From assembly GCA_030433005.1 (NCBI GenBank), contig JAUILQ010000006.1, positions 1 to 64,000 on the forward strand: a stretch of DNA of 64,000 nucleotides. The letters run 5' to 3'. Origin of the DNA: Alphaproteobacteria bacterium. GTDB taxonomy: Bacteria; Pseudomonadota; Alphaproteobacteria; Kiloniellales; DSM-21159. The notes below the pieces were generated by a model that saw only the letters and a list, made by a program, of their open reading frames with translations, had not been told where the DNA came from and ran no database searches. Below are positions 34,234-41,845 of this stretch, one piece after another. Both the position numbers and the translations under genes were made by a program. Each line of letters starts with the position of its first letter. The first letter of the stretch is position 1.

Positions 34234-36462
34234 ATGACTCTGGCCGAAAGCTTGCCCGCCGGCCGCGACGAGGCCGCGCCGATCGACGCGGGAGCCTACG
34301 TCCAGGTCGCAGACGACGGCGGCCTGCGCCTGCACCTGCTGGTCGAGGGCGCGCACTGCGGGGGCTGCGTGCGGCGCATCGAGCAGGGCCTCGCCGCCCT
34401 GCCGGGCGTCGAGGAGGCGCGGCTCAACCTCACGACCCGCCGCCTCAGCGTCGGCTGGCACGGCGAGCGGCGCCTGGCCGGCCGGGTCACGGCGAAGATC
34501 GCCGAGCTCGGCTACCGGGCGGTGCCCTACGAGCCCTCGCGGCTGACCGCCGACGACACCCGCCACGAGCGCGAGCTGCTGCGCTGCCTGGCGGTCGCCG
34601 GCTTCGCGGCGGCCAACGTCATGCTGCTGTCGGTTTCGGTCTGGTCCGGGGCCGGCGAGGAGAGCGGCGCGGTCACCCGCGACCTGCTGCACTGGTTCTC
34701 GGCGCTGATCGCCCTGCCGGCGATCGCCTATGCCGGCCGCCCGTTCTTCCGCTCGGCGCTGGCGGCGCTGCGCGCGCGCACGACCAACATGGACGTGCCG
34801 ATCTCGCTCGGCGTTCTGCTGGCCGCCGGCATGTCGCTGCACGAGACGATCGTCAGCGGGCCCCATGCCTACTTCGACTCGGCGATCACCCTGCTGTTCT
34901 TCCTGCTGGTCGGCCGCTATCTCGACCGCCGCGCGCGCGGCCGCGCGCGCTCCGCGGCGGAGCGCCTGCTGGCGCTGGGCGCCCAGGCGGTGACCGTGCT
35001 GCGCGCCGACGGCAGCCAGGTGCTGCTGCCGCCCGAGCAGGTCGAGCCGGGCGCCACCGTCCTGGTCGCGGCCGGCGAGCGCATCGCCGTCGACGGCTCG
35101 GTGGCCAGCGGCACGTCGGAGATCGACAGCCAGCTGATCACCGGCGAAACCCTGCTGCAGCCGGCCGCGCCCGGCACCCGCGTCTTCGCCGGCACCACCA
35201 ACGTGGCGGCACCGCTGCGGCTCACCGTGGCGGCGACCGGCGAGAAGACCCTGCTGGCCGAGATCGTGCGCCTCATGGAGTGCGCCGAGCAGCGCAAGGC
35301 GCGCTACGTCGGCCTCGCCGACCGCCTGTCGCGGATCTACGCCCCGGTCGTCCATCTGGCGGCGCTCGCCGCCTTCCTGGGCTGGACGCTCGTCGGCGGT
35401 CTCGCCTGGCAGCCGGCGCTGCTGATCGCCGTCGCCGTGCTGATCGTCACCTGCCCCTGCGCGCTCGGCCTCGCCGTCCCCGCCGTCCAGGTCATGGCCA
35501 GCGGCCGGCTGCTGCGCCGGGGCATCCTCCTGAAGTCGGCGACCGCCCTGGAGCGCCTGGCGCAGGTCGACACCGTGGTCTTCGACAAGACCGGCACGCT
35601 GACCGTGGGCCGCCCGGAGCTGCGTGGCGAGGGCATACCGGAGGAAGCGCTGGCCGCGGCCGCGGCGCTGGCCGCCAACTCGCGCCACCCGCTGGCCCGC
35701 GCGCTGCTGCGCGCCGCCACCGGGGCGCGGCCGGCCGAGGGCGTCATCGAGGTGCCGGGCTGCGGTCTCGAGCAGGTCACCGACGCCGGGCCCGTCCGGC
35801 TCGGCAGCCGTCGCTGGCTCGGCCTGCCCGAGGATTCCGCGGCCGGCCCGGAGCTCTGGCTGCAGCGGCCCGGCCGCGCGCCGCAGCGCTTCGTCTTCGA
35901 GGACCGTCTGCGCGACGACGCGGCGGCCGTGGTCGCCGAGCTCGCGCGCCGCGGCCTCGCCGTCGAGCTGCTGTCGGGCGATCGCGCGCCGACAGTCGAG
36001 GCCGTCGCCGGGTCGCTCGGCATCGCCGAGGCCCGGGCCGGCCAGACGCCTGCCGACAAGGTCGCGCGCCTCGAAGCCCTGGCCGCCGAGGGACGCCGGG
36101 TGCTGATGGTCGGCGACGGCCTGAACGACGCCCCGGCCCTTGCCGCGGCCGCCGTCTCGCTGTCGCCGTCGAGCGCCATCGACATCAGCCAGACCGCGGC
36201 CGACGCGGTCTTCCAGGGCGCTCGGCTCGCCCCCGTCCTGGAGGCCCTGGAGGTGGCGCGCCGCAGCGAGCGACTGGTGCGCCAGAACTTCGCCCTGGCG
36301 ATCCTCTACAACCTCTTCGCCGTGCCGCTGGCGGTCGCCGGCTTCGTGACGCCGCTGATCGCCGCCGCCGCCATGTCGGCCTCGTCGCTGACCGTCATCG
36401 GCAACGCCCTGCGCCTCGGGCTGCGCCGCCGCCCGGCGGCCGGGAGCGCCACCGCCCCGTGA
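34234..36462 (+). CDS. ccoI: Cu-exporting P-type ATPase of cbb3 assembly
   Basis: 742 residues from the ATG at 34234; a GTG at 34207 would add nine. An N-terminal HMA domain has the metal site GAHCGGC. The membrane part has CPC in IVTCPCALGLAVP, the phosphorylation site is VFDKTGTLTVG, and VGDGLNDAPAL is present. FixI-type ATPases export copper to the periplasm for the oxidase active site. It lies 55 nt after ccoH and overlaps ccoS by 4 nt. Confidence 0.95.
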   Translation: MTLAESLPAGRDEAAPIDAGAYVQVADDGGLRLHLLVEGAHCGGCVRRIEQGLAALPGVEEARLNLTTRRLSVGWHGERRLAGRVTAKIAELGYRAVPYEPSRLTADDTRHERELLRCLAVAGFAAANVMLLSVSVWSGAGEESGAVTRDLLHWFSALIALPAIAYAGRPFFRSALAALRARTTNMDVPISLGVLLAAGMSLHETIVSGPHAYFDSAITLLFFLLVGRYLDRRARGRARSAAERLLALGAQAVTVLRADGSQVLLPPEQVEPGATVLVAAGERIAVDGSVASGTSEIDSQLITGETLLQPAAPGTRVFAGTTNVAAPLRLTVAATGEKTLLAEIVRLMECAEQRKARYVGLADRLSRIYAPVVHLAALAAFLGWTLVGGLAWQPALLIAVAVLIVTCPCALGLAVPAVQVMASGRLLRRGILLKSATALERLAQVDTVVFDKTGTLTVGRPELRGEGIPEEALAAAAALAANSRHPLARALLRAATGARPAEGVIEVPGCGLEQVTDAGPVRLGSRRWLGLPEDSAAGPELWLQRPGRAPQRFVFEDRLRDDAAAVVAELARRGLAVELLSGDRAPTVEAVAGSLGIAEARAGQTPADKVARLEALAAEGRRVLMVGDGLNDAPALAAAAVSLSPSSAIDISQTAADAVFQGARLAPVLEALEVARRSERLVRQNFALAILYNLFAVPLAVAGFVTPLIAAAAMSASSLTVIGNALRLGLRRRPAAGSATAP

Positions 36463-36671
36463 ACGTTCTCGTCTACCTGATTCCGATCGCCCTGTTCCTC
36501 GGCCTGCTCGGGCTCGGCGCCTTCCTCTGGTCGCTCAGGAGCGGCCAGTACGACGACCTGGACGGCGCCGCCGAGCGGATCCTGTTCGACGACGACGACG
36601 GGGAGCCGGACGAGACCGACAGGGTGCCGGCGGAGACGCGGCCTTCGTCGGATCGGGACCGCATGGCCTGA
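36459..36671 (+). CDS. ccoS: cbb3 oxidase maturation protein CcoS
   Basis: 70 residues from a GTG at 36459 overlapping the ccoI stop (GTGA). A single helix (VLVYLIPIALFLGLLGLGAFLWSL) is followed by an acidic tail (DDLDGAAERILFDDDD), the usual CcoS form. It is needed for cofactor insertion into the oxidase. Not a separate line in the track except as the end of a shadow ORF. Confidence 0.92.
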   Translation: MNVLVYLIPIALFLGLLGLGAFLWSLRSGQYDDLDGAAERILFDDDDGEPDETDRVPAETRPSSDRDRMA

Positions 36672-36772
36672 CCGGCCGGACGCCGCTCCCCTGACGCCGG
36701 CCATTGCCCCGAAGCCCTGCCCGGGGGTATCCAGGAACTCCGCAGGTCGGCCGGGAGCCTGGGCAGCCCGTC

Positions 36773-37219
36773 ATGTCGGATTTCCGGATGTCGATGGAGA
36801 TCGACGCCAGGGGCGTCGTCGTCGCCGTCTACGAGGGCGAGTTCGATGCGACCGCCTGGATGCGCCAGCGCGCGGCGGTCTTCGAGAGCCGCTATCGACC
36901 CGAGGCCTACGACGGTCGCCCCACGGTGGTCGACGCCCGGCGCTGCCGCGTGCCCGAGCGCGACTGGTCGGCACATTTCGAGCAGGTCGCCCGGCAGCTC
37001 GGACAGCGCAAGCCGAAGCCGGCCCGGCACGCCATCGTGATCGCCGACGAGGCCGGCCAGAGCAACGCCGTCGCCCTGTTCGCCGCCTACCAGAGAATGT
37101 TCCACCACCCCCATGCCGAAGCTCGCGCCTTCCGCGACTACGACGCCGCCTATGCCTGGGCGCTCGAGGGACTGGCAGAACGTCCGCCCGGACCGGCGGG
37201 CGGCGTCCCCGCCGCTTGA
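36773..37219 (+). CDS. Tandem paralogue 1, predicted STAS/SpoIIAA-like protein of unknown function
   Basis: 148 residues from the ATG at 36773. The shared pattern is MEIDARGVVVAVYEGEFD, then FESRY.P..YDGRPTVVD, RRC.VP...W, the pair RHAIVIADEAG...ALFAAYQ, then MFHHPHAEARAFRDYDAAYAWALEGL. By hand this alternates strand-helix-strand-helix (strand at IDARGVVVAV, helix before FESRY, strand at PTVVDARRC, helix at FEQVARQL, strand at HAIVIA, helix at ALFAAYQRM), like the STAS/SpoIIAA superfamily. No signal peptide or membrane helix is present. First of five copies, lying 101 nt after ccoS. Confidence 0.78.
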   Translation: MSDFRMSMEIDARGVVVAVYEGEFDATAWMRQRAAVFESRYRPEAYDGRPTVVDARRCRVPERDWSAHFEQVARQLGQRKPKPARHAIVIADEAGQSNAVALFAAYQRMFHHPHAEARAFRDYDAAYAWALEGLAERPPGPAGGVPAA

Positions 37220-37243
37220 CCTCCGGCGGCACCGGGCTACAGC
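37216..37243 (+). promoter_or_regulatory. Possible promoter between paralogues 1 and 2
   Basis: TTGACC, a 16-nt spacer and TACAGC start within the paralogue 1 stop region, 40 nt before paralogue 2. Weak but in the right place to give the second unit its own start. Confidence 0.3.
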
Positions 37244-37282
37244 TTAGCCTTGGGCCACGAAGCTGTGAGAGGGCACGACGCG

Positions 37283-37759
37283 ATGCCGGCGTTCCGGCTG
37301 CAGATGGACATCGACGCGAACGGCGTCGTGGTCGCTGTGTTCAGCGGCCGCTTCGACGCCTCGGAGTGGCTGCGCCAGCGCACCGCCGTCTTCGAGAGCC
37401 GCTACGGTCCCGACGACTACGACGGCCTGCCGGTGGTCACCGACTTCACCGACTGCCGCCTGCCCGACCGCGGCTGGACCGAGCAGTTCGAGGCCGTGGC
37501 CCAGGTGATCGGGACCAAGCGCCCCGCCCCCTTCCGTCACGCCATCGTCCTGCCCGGCGGCACGAAGGGCGAGACGGCGGTCGCGCTGTTCGGCCAGTAC
37601 CAGAAGCTGATCGCCAATCCCGGCGTCGTCACGCGCCGTTTCGAGGTCTTCGACGAGGCCTACGCCTGGGCTCTGGAAGGCCTCGGCGCCGCCGCCGACC
37701 GATGGCCGCAACGAAGCCCGCGCGGCGACGCCGGCCACGTCGATCCGCCGAGCGAGTGA
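37283..37759 (+). CDS. Tandem paralogue 2, predicted STAS/SpoIIAA-like protein
   Basis: 158 residues from the ATG at 37283. It keeps IDANGVVVAVFSGRFDASEWLRQRTAVFESRYGPDDYDGLPVVTDF, CRLPDRGWTEQFEAVAQVI and FEVFDEAYAWALEGL. It differs from its neighbours in having PGGTKGETAVALFGQYQKLIANPG in place of FHHPDxE, and it carries a charged tail after the shared domain. Its TGA overlaps the GTG of paralogue 3. A full ATG and AGAGGG-type ribosome site precede it. Confidence 0.78.
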   Translation: MPAFRLQMDIDANGVVVAVFSGRFDASEWLRQRTAVFESRYGPDDYDGLPVVTDFTDCRLPDRGWTEQFEAVAQVIGTKRPAPFRHAIVLPGGTKGETAVALFGQYQKLIANPGVVTRRFEVFDEAYAWALEGLGAAADRWPQRSPRGDAGHVDPPSE

Positions 37760-38217
37760 TCCCGGTGGAGCCGTTCCGCCTGTCCATGGAGATCGATGCG
37801 CGCGGAGTCGTCGTGGCGGTCCTGGAAGGCGAGTTCGACACGGCGGCCTGGCAGGCCCAGCGAGAGGCCGGCTTTCTCAGCCGCTACCGGCTCGAGGACT
37901 ACGACGGCCGTCCGGTGGTGACGGACTTCCGGCGCTGCCGCCTGCCGAGCGGCAACTGGTCCGAGCAGTTCCGCGGGGTCGCCGAGGTGCTGGCCCGCGA
38001 ACGGCGCAAACCCTTTCGGCGCGCCATCGTGATCGGGCCGGAGGCCGGTGCGGAGCTGGGGATCACCCTGTTCGCAGAGTTCCAGAAGCTGTTCCACCAC
38101 GCCGACCTGGAGACCCGGGCGTTCCTCGACTACGACGCGGCCTACGCCTGGGCGCTCGAAGCCCTGCCCGGCGAGCGGGACGAGCGGCCGACCCCATCCG
38201 AGGGGCGCGCCGGCTGA
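37756..38217 (+). CDS. Tandem paralogue 3, predicted STAS/SpoIIAA-like protein
   Basis: 153 residues from a GTG at 37756 that overlaps the preceding stop in a GTGA; the ATG at 37699 would give a basic leader that no other copy has. It keeps MEIDARGVVVAVLEGEFDTAAW, YDGRPVVTDFRRCRLPSGNWSEQF, RAIVIGPEAGAELGITLFAEFQ and FLDYDAAYAWALEALPGE. The 4-nt overlap suggests translation coupled to copy 2. Confidence 0.75.
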   Translation: MIPVEPFRLSMEIDARGVVVAVLEGEFDTAAWQAQREAGFLSRYRLEDYDGRPVVTDFRRCRLPSGNWSEQFRGVAEVLARERRKPFRRAIVIGPEAGAELGITLFAEFQKLFHHADLETRAFLDYDAAYAWALEALPGERDERPTPSEGRAG

Positions 38218-38244
38218 TCCCGTTGCCGGGCCGGCGAGCCGGAG

Positions 38245-38273
38245 TTGTGCGCCTTGCGGCTGCCCGCTAGAAA
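38245..38273 (+). promoter_or_regulatory. Possible promoter before paralogue 4
   Basis: TTGTGC, a 17-nt spacer and TAGAAA lie 67 nt before paralogue 4, in the largest gap of the array (123 nt). It may let copies 4 and 5 be transcribed separately. Confidence 0.38.
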
Positions 38274-38340
38274 ATGTGCGGGGATATCCGGCACGTCTGA
38301 TGCACCGGCCGCCGCAGGGCGCCGCCGGCGAGGAAGGGCG

Positions 38341-38769
38341 ATGCCGGATTTCAGCATGACGATGGAGATCGACGACCGCGGCGTCATCCTGGTCGTCTTC
38401 GAGGGGGTCTTCGTCGCCTCCGAGTTCCGCCGCCAGCGCGCCCTGCTGTTCGAGAGCCGCTACGCGCCGGCCGACTACGACGGCCGCCCCGTGGTCAGCG
38501 ACATCCGCCGCTGCGCCCTGCCCCGCCGTCACTGGGCCGACGAGTTCCGCGAGGTCGCCGAGCTGCTGCGCCGGCGGCGGCCGGCACCCTACCGCCACGC
38601 CATCGTGGTCGGCGACGAGCTCGGCTCGGAGACCGCGGTCGCGCTGTTCGGCGAGTACCAGCGGATCTTCCACCATCCCGACGTCGAGGTCCGCTCGTTC
38701 CGCAGCTTCTCGGAGGCCTACGCCTGGGCTCTCGAGGCTTTACCCGCGCCCGGTCAGATGGGAGCCTGA
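38341..38769 (+). CDS. Tandem paralogue 4, predicted STAS/SpoIIAA-like protein
   Basis: 142 residues from the ATG at 38341 with GAGGAAGG upstream; the track's longer N-terminus is not shared by other copies. It keeps MEIDDRGVILVVFEGVF, FESRYAPADYDGRPVVSDIRRCALPR, RHAIVVGDELGSETAVALFGEYQRIFHHPDVE and SFSEAYAWALEALP. Among the five copies it looks most like copy 5. Confidence 0.8.
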   Translation: MPDFSMTMEIDDRGVILVVFEGVFVASEFRRQRALLFESRYAPADYDGRPVVSDIRRCALPRRHWADEFREVAELLRRRRPAPYRHAIVVGDELGSETAVALFGEYQRIFHHPDVEVRSFRSFSEAYAWALEALPAPGQMGA

Positions 38770-38825
38770 GCGACTTGGGCGGCCGGCGCCACGGCTCCCC
38801 CCGGGCAGCAGCGGAAGGGCAAGGC

Positions 38826-39233
38826 ATGCCGAGGTTCGACATGACCATGGCGATCGACGACAACGGTCTGGTCGTGACCACCTGCGAGGGCACGTTCGAC
38901 GCCCGCCAGTGGCTGCGCCAGCGCCGCGAGCGCTTCGAGAGCCGCTATGCGCTGGCCGACTACGACGGCCGCCCGACGGTCACCGACCTGCGGCGCTGCC
39001 AGCTGCCGGACGGCGACTGGGCGGAGCAGTTCCGGACCGTGGCCGAAACCCTGAACCACCGCCGCCTGAAGCCCTTCCGCCGGGCGCTCATCGTCAGCGA
39101 CGAGCCCGGCGCCACGCTGGCGGCGACGCTGTTCGGCGAGTACCAGAAGATCTTCCACCACCCGGACGTCGAGACCCGGGCCTTCCGCGACTTCGACGAG
39201 GGCTACGCCTGGGCACGCGCCGCGCTGGAGTGA
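38826..39233 (+). CDS. Tandem paralogue 5, predicted STAS/SpoIIAA-like protein
   Basis: 135 residues from the ATG at 38826 (GGAAGGG upstream). It keeps IDDNGLVVTTCEGTFDARQWLRQRRERFESRYALADYDGRPTVTDLRRCQLPDG, RRALIVSDEPGATLAATLFGEYQKIFHHPDVET and FRDFDEGYAWARAALE. The shortest copy; it lacks the C-terminal tail of copies 2-3. Followed by the rpsD terminator hairpin. Confidence 0.8.
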   Translation: MPRFDMTMAIDDNGLVVTTCEGTFDARQWLRQRRERFESRYALADYDGRPTVTDLRRCQLPDGDWAEQFRTVAETLNHRRLKPFRRALIVSDEPGATLAATLFGEYQKIFHHPDVETRAFRDFDEGYAWARAALE

Positions 39234-39270
39234 GGATCCCCACCCGGAACGACAAGGGGCCCGAAACGAC

Positions 39271-39296
39271 GAAGGCCCCGGCGAGCCGGGGCCTTC
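39271..39296. terminator. Terminator hairpin between paralogue 5 and rpsD
   Basis: GAAGGCCCCGGC and its reverse complement GCCGGGGCCTTC form a 12-bp stem with a 2-nt loop. On the minus strand it is followed by GTCGTTTCG, so it may end rpsD, and on the plus strand it could end the paralogue array. Confidence 0.6.
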
Positions 39297-39323
39297 GAAG
39301 CGTTCCTGACGGGATCCGGGCGG

Positions 39324-39938
39324 TCAGCGCGAGTAGTACTCGATGACCAGGTTCGGCTCCATCTGCACCGCGTAGGGCACGTCGGCCAGCTTGGGGCCGC
39401 GCACGAAGGTCGCCTTGACCTCGCGGTCGTCGATCTCGAGGTAGTCCGGCAGGTCGCGCTCGCTGGAGCCCATGGCCTCCAGCACGATCGCCAGCTCGCG
39501 GCTCTTCTGCTTGACCTGCACGACGTCGCCGTCCTTGACCATGTAGGACGGGATGTTGACGCGCTTGCCGTTGACCGTGACGTGGCCGTGATTGACGAAC
39601 TGGCGGGCGGCGAAGATCGTCGGCACGAACTTGGCGCGGTAGACGACCGCGTCGAGGCGGCGCTCCAGCAGCTCGATCAGGTTCTCGCCGGTGTCGCCGC
39701 GGCGGCGCGTCGCCTCCTCGTAGTAGCGGCGGAACTGCTTCTCGCCGACGTCGCCGTAATACTGCTTCAGCTTCTGCTTGGCGCGCAGCTGGATGCCGAA
39801 GTCCGACGGCTTGCGGCGGCGCTGGCCATGCTGGCCCGGGCCGTACTCGCGCTTGGTGACCGGGCTCTTCGGGCGGCCCCAGAGGTTCTCGCCGAGGCGG
39901 CGGTCGATCTTGTACTTGGAATTCTGACGCTTGGGCAA
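39324..39938 (-). CDS. rpsD: 30S ribosomal protein S4
   Basis: 204 residues starting with a TTG at 39938 ([15 protein letters not shown] follows); AGGAG is 7 nt before the TTG, and no in-frame ATG gives a sensible start, since the longer ORF reads through the 5' end into the neighbouring EamA gene. Typical S4 segments are [14 protein letters not shown]-type (here [20 protein letters not shown]), [35 protein letters not shown] and [18 protein letters not shown]. It binds 16S rRNA early in 30S assembly and in many bacteria represses its own translation, a task to which the weak TTG start may be suited (inference). Confidence 0.95.
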   Translation of the reverse strand: MPKRQNSKYKIDRRLGENLWGRPKSPVTKREYGPGQHGQRRRKPSDFGIQLRAKQKLKQYYGDVGEKQFRRYYEEATRRRGDTGENLIELLERRLDAVVYRAKFVPTIFAARQFVNHGHVTVNGKRVNIPSYMVKDGDVVQVKQKSRELAIVLEAMGSSERDLPDYLEIDDREVKATFVRGPKLADVPYAVQMEPNLVIEYYSR

Positions 39939-40121
39939 AGCCCCACTCCTTTGTGCTTTCGCAGTTGTCCCGGTAGTCCGCCGGCGACCCCCACCGTGAA
40001 CAGGAAGGGGGGAGCCCCGGCGGCGGGGCCATGAGGGCACGCCAGAGGCGCCCGGACCCGCATTCCCAGGAATGAAGCGCGGGACTATACGCAGCGCGCT
40101 CGGGATGTCAAACCTAAGTCC

Positions 40122-41051
40122 ATGCCAAGAGACAATGACGCCTCCGCCGCGGCGAGACAGCGCCGCGGCTTCTGGATCACGCTGGCCGGCGCGCTGGTGC
40201 TCTGCCCCGACACGCTGCTGGTGCGCCTGATCGACACCGACGCCTGGACCCTGACCTTCTGGCGCGGCCTGCTGATGGGCAGCGCGCTCTTCGTCTTCTT
40301 CGCGCTTTACCAGGGCCGTGGCTGGCCGGCCCGGATCCGGCAGGTCGGCTGGCCCGGGCTCGGCGCCGCGCTGCTGTTCGGCGCCAACGCGGTCTGCTTC
40401 GTCGTCGCGCTGGAGTACACGACGGTGGCGAACACGCTGCTGATCGTCGCGACCTCGCCGCTGTTCGCCGCCGCGCTGTCGTGGATCTTCCTGGGCGAGC
40501 GGGTCTCGCTGCGCACCGGCCTGGCGATCCTGTCGTGCGGCATCGGCATCGCCCTGATCTTCTCGGGCTCGCTGTTCGGCGGCGAGCGCAGCGGCAGCCT
40601 GTGGGGCGACCTCTCGGCGCTCGGCACGGCGGTCGGCATGGCCGGCGGCTTCGTCGTCGTGCGCCGGCACCGCCAGGTCAACATGATCCCCGCGATGGCG
40701 CTGGGCTCGCTGTTCGCCGGCGCCTTCGCCCTGCCGCTGGCGCTGGCCACGGCCACGCCCTTCGGGCTGGACGCGACGCAGTTCGGCCTGACGCTGGTCA
40801 TGGGCCTGGTGCTGCTGCCGGTGGCCTTCGGCCTCATCACCATCGGCCCGCGCTACATTCCGGCGCCCGAGGTCGGGCTGATGATGCTGCTGGAGACCGT
40901 CCTGGGCCCGCTGATCGTCTGGGCGGCGATCGGCGAGGAGGCCTCAGTCGAGGCGCTGATCGGCGGCGCGGTCGTGGTCTGCACCCTCGCCGTCCACGCC
41001 CTCCTCGGCCTCCGCATGGCCCGCCGCCAGGCGCTCCAGGTCGGCCGCTGA
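40122..41051 (+). CDS. EamA/DMT family transporter 2
   Basis: 309 residues. Ten predicted helices in two EamA halves, with [44 protein letters not shown] at the start and [42 protein letters not shown] typical of the family. It likely exports a metabolite, substrate unknown. It starts divergent from rpsD, and its last 108 nt overlap in antisense the end of the TrmJ-like gene. Confidence 0.9.
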   Translation: MPRDNDASAAARQRRGFWITLAGALVLCPDTLLVRLIDTDAWTLTFWRGLLMGSALFVFFALYQGRGWPARIRQVGWPGLGAALLFGANAVCFVVALEYTTVANTLLIVATSPLFAAALSWIFLGERVSLRTGLAILSCGIGIALIFSGSLFGGERSGSLWGDLSALGTAVGMAGGFVVVRRHRQVNMIPAMALGSLFAGAFALPLALATATPFGLDATQFGLTLVMGLVLLPVAFGLITIGPRYIPAPEVGLMMLLETVLGPLIVWAAIGEEASVEALIGGAVVVCTLAVHALLGLRMARRQALQVGR

Positions 41052-41843
41052 CAGCGGCGGCTGGCTGCCGGCCGGGCCGCGGCCGAGCTTGGCGCCGAGC
41101 AGCGCCGAGAGCACGCCCTGCAGGGTGCGTACCTCCTGGTCGGTCAGCTCGTTGCGCAGGAAGATGGCGCGCAGGTTCCGGGCCATGCCGGCCTTCTTCT
41201 CGGGGGGATGGAAGAAGCCCATGCGGTCCAGCGTGGCCTCCAGCCGCTCGAGGAAGCCGAGCAGGCGGGCGCGCTCGGCCGGCGGCGAGGCGTTGGTCTG
41301 CAGCCGCCGCTCCGGGCCCTCCTGCCCCGCCTGGTACCACTCGTAGCCGGCCAGCAGCACGGCCTGCGCCAGGTTCAGCGAGGAGTAGGCCGGGTTGAGC
41401 GGCACCTGCAGCAGCGTGTCGGCGAGCGCCACCTCGTCGTTCTCCAGCCCGGTGCGCTCCGGCCCGAACAGGATGCCGACCCGCTCGCCGCGGGCCAGGT
41501 GGTCGCGCGCCTCGGCGGCCGCGCGGCGCGCGGTGACCACCGGCTTGACCTGCTCGCGGTGGCGCGCCGTCGTCGCGTAGACGCGCTGCAGGTCGGCGAC
41601 GGCCGCCGCCGCCGTGGGATAGAGCGCCGCGCGCTCGAGCACGACGTCGGCGCCCGAGGCGGCGCTCACCGCCGTCGGGTTCGGCCAGCCGTCGCGCGGC
41701 GCCACCAGGCGCAGCTCGGTCAGGCCGCAGTTCAGCATGGCGCGCGCGCTCATGCCGATGTTCTCGCCGAGCTGCGGGCGCACCAGGATGACGATCGGGC
41801 CCGCGCCCAGGTCGGCCGCGGCCGGCCGGTTCGTTCCGGCCAC
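40944..41843 (-). CDS. TrmJ-like SPOUT RNA methyltransferase
   Basis: 299 residues from a GTG at 41843, only 2 nt after the cimA stop, so the two are coupled. The motif GPIVILVRPQLGENIGMSARAMLNCG opens the SPOUT fold; GILFGPERTGLENDEVALADTLLQVPLNPAYSSLNLAQAVLLAGYE holds the knotted SAM site. It methylates tRNA (TrmJ) or rRNA at 2'-O positions; the target is not certain. The acidic C-terminal tail overlaps the convergent EamA gene. The longer track ORF is a shadow of the cimA coding frame. Confidence 0.85.
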   Translation of the reverse strand: MAGTNRPAAADLGAGPIVILVRPQLGENIGMSARAMLNCGLTELRLVAPRDGWPNPTAVSAASGADVVLERAALYPTAAAAVADLQRVYATTARHREQVKPVVTARRAAAEARDHLARGERVGILFGPERTGLENDEVALADTLLQVPLNPAYSSLNLAQAVLLAGYEWYQAGQEGPERRLQTNASPPAERARLLGFLERLEATLDRMGFFHPPEKKAGMARNLRAIFLRNELTDQEVRTLQGVLSALLGAKLGRGPAGSQPPLSAADLERLAAGHAEAEEGVDGEGADHDRAADQRLD

Positions 41844-41845
41844 CG

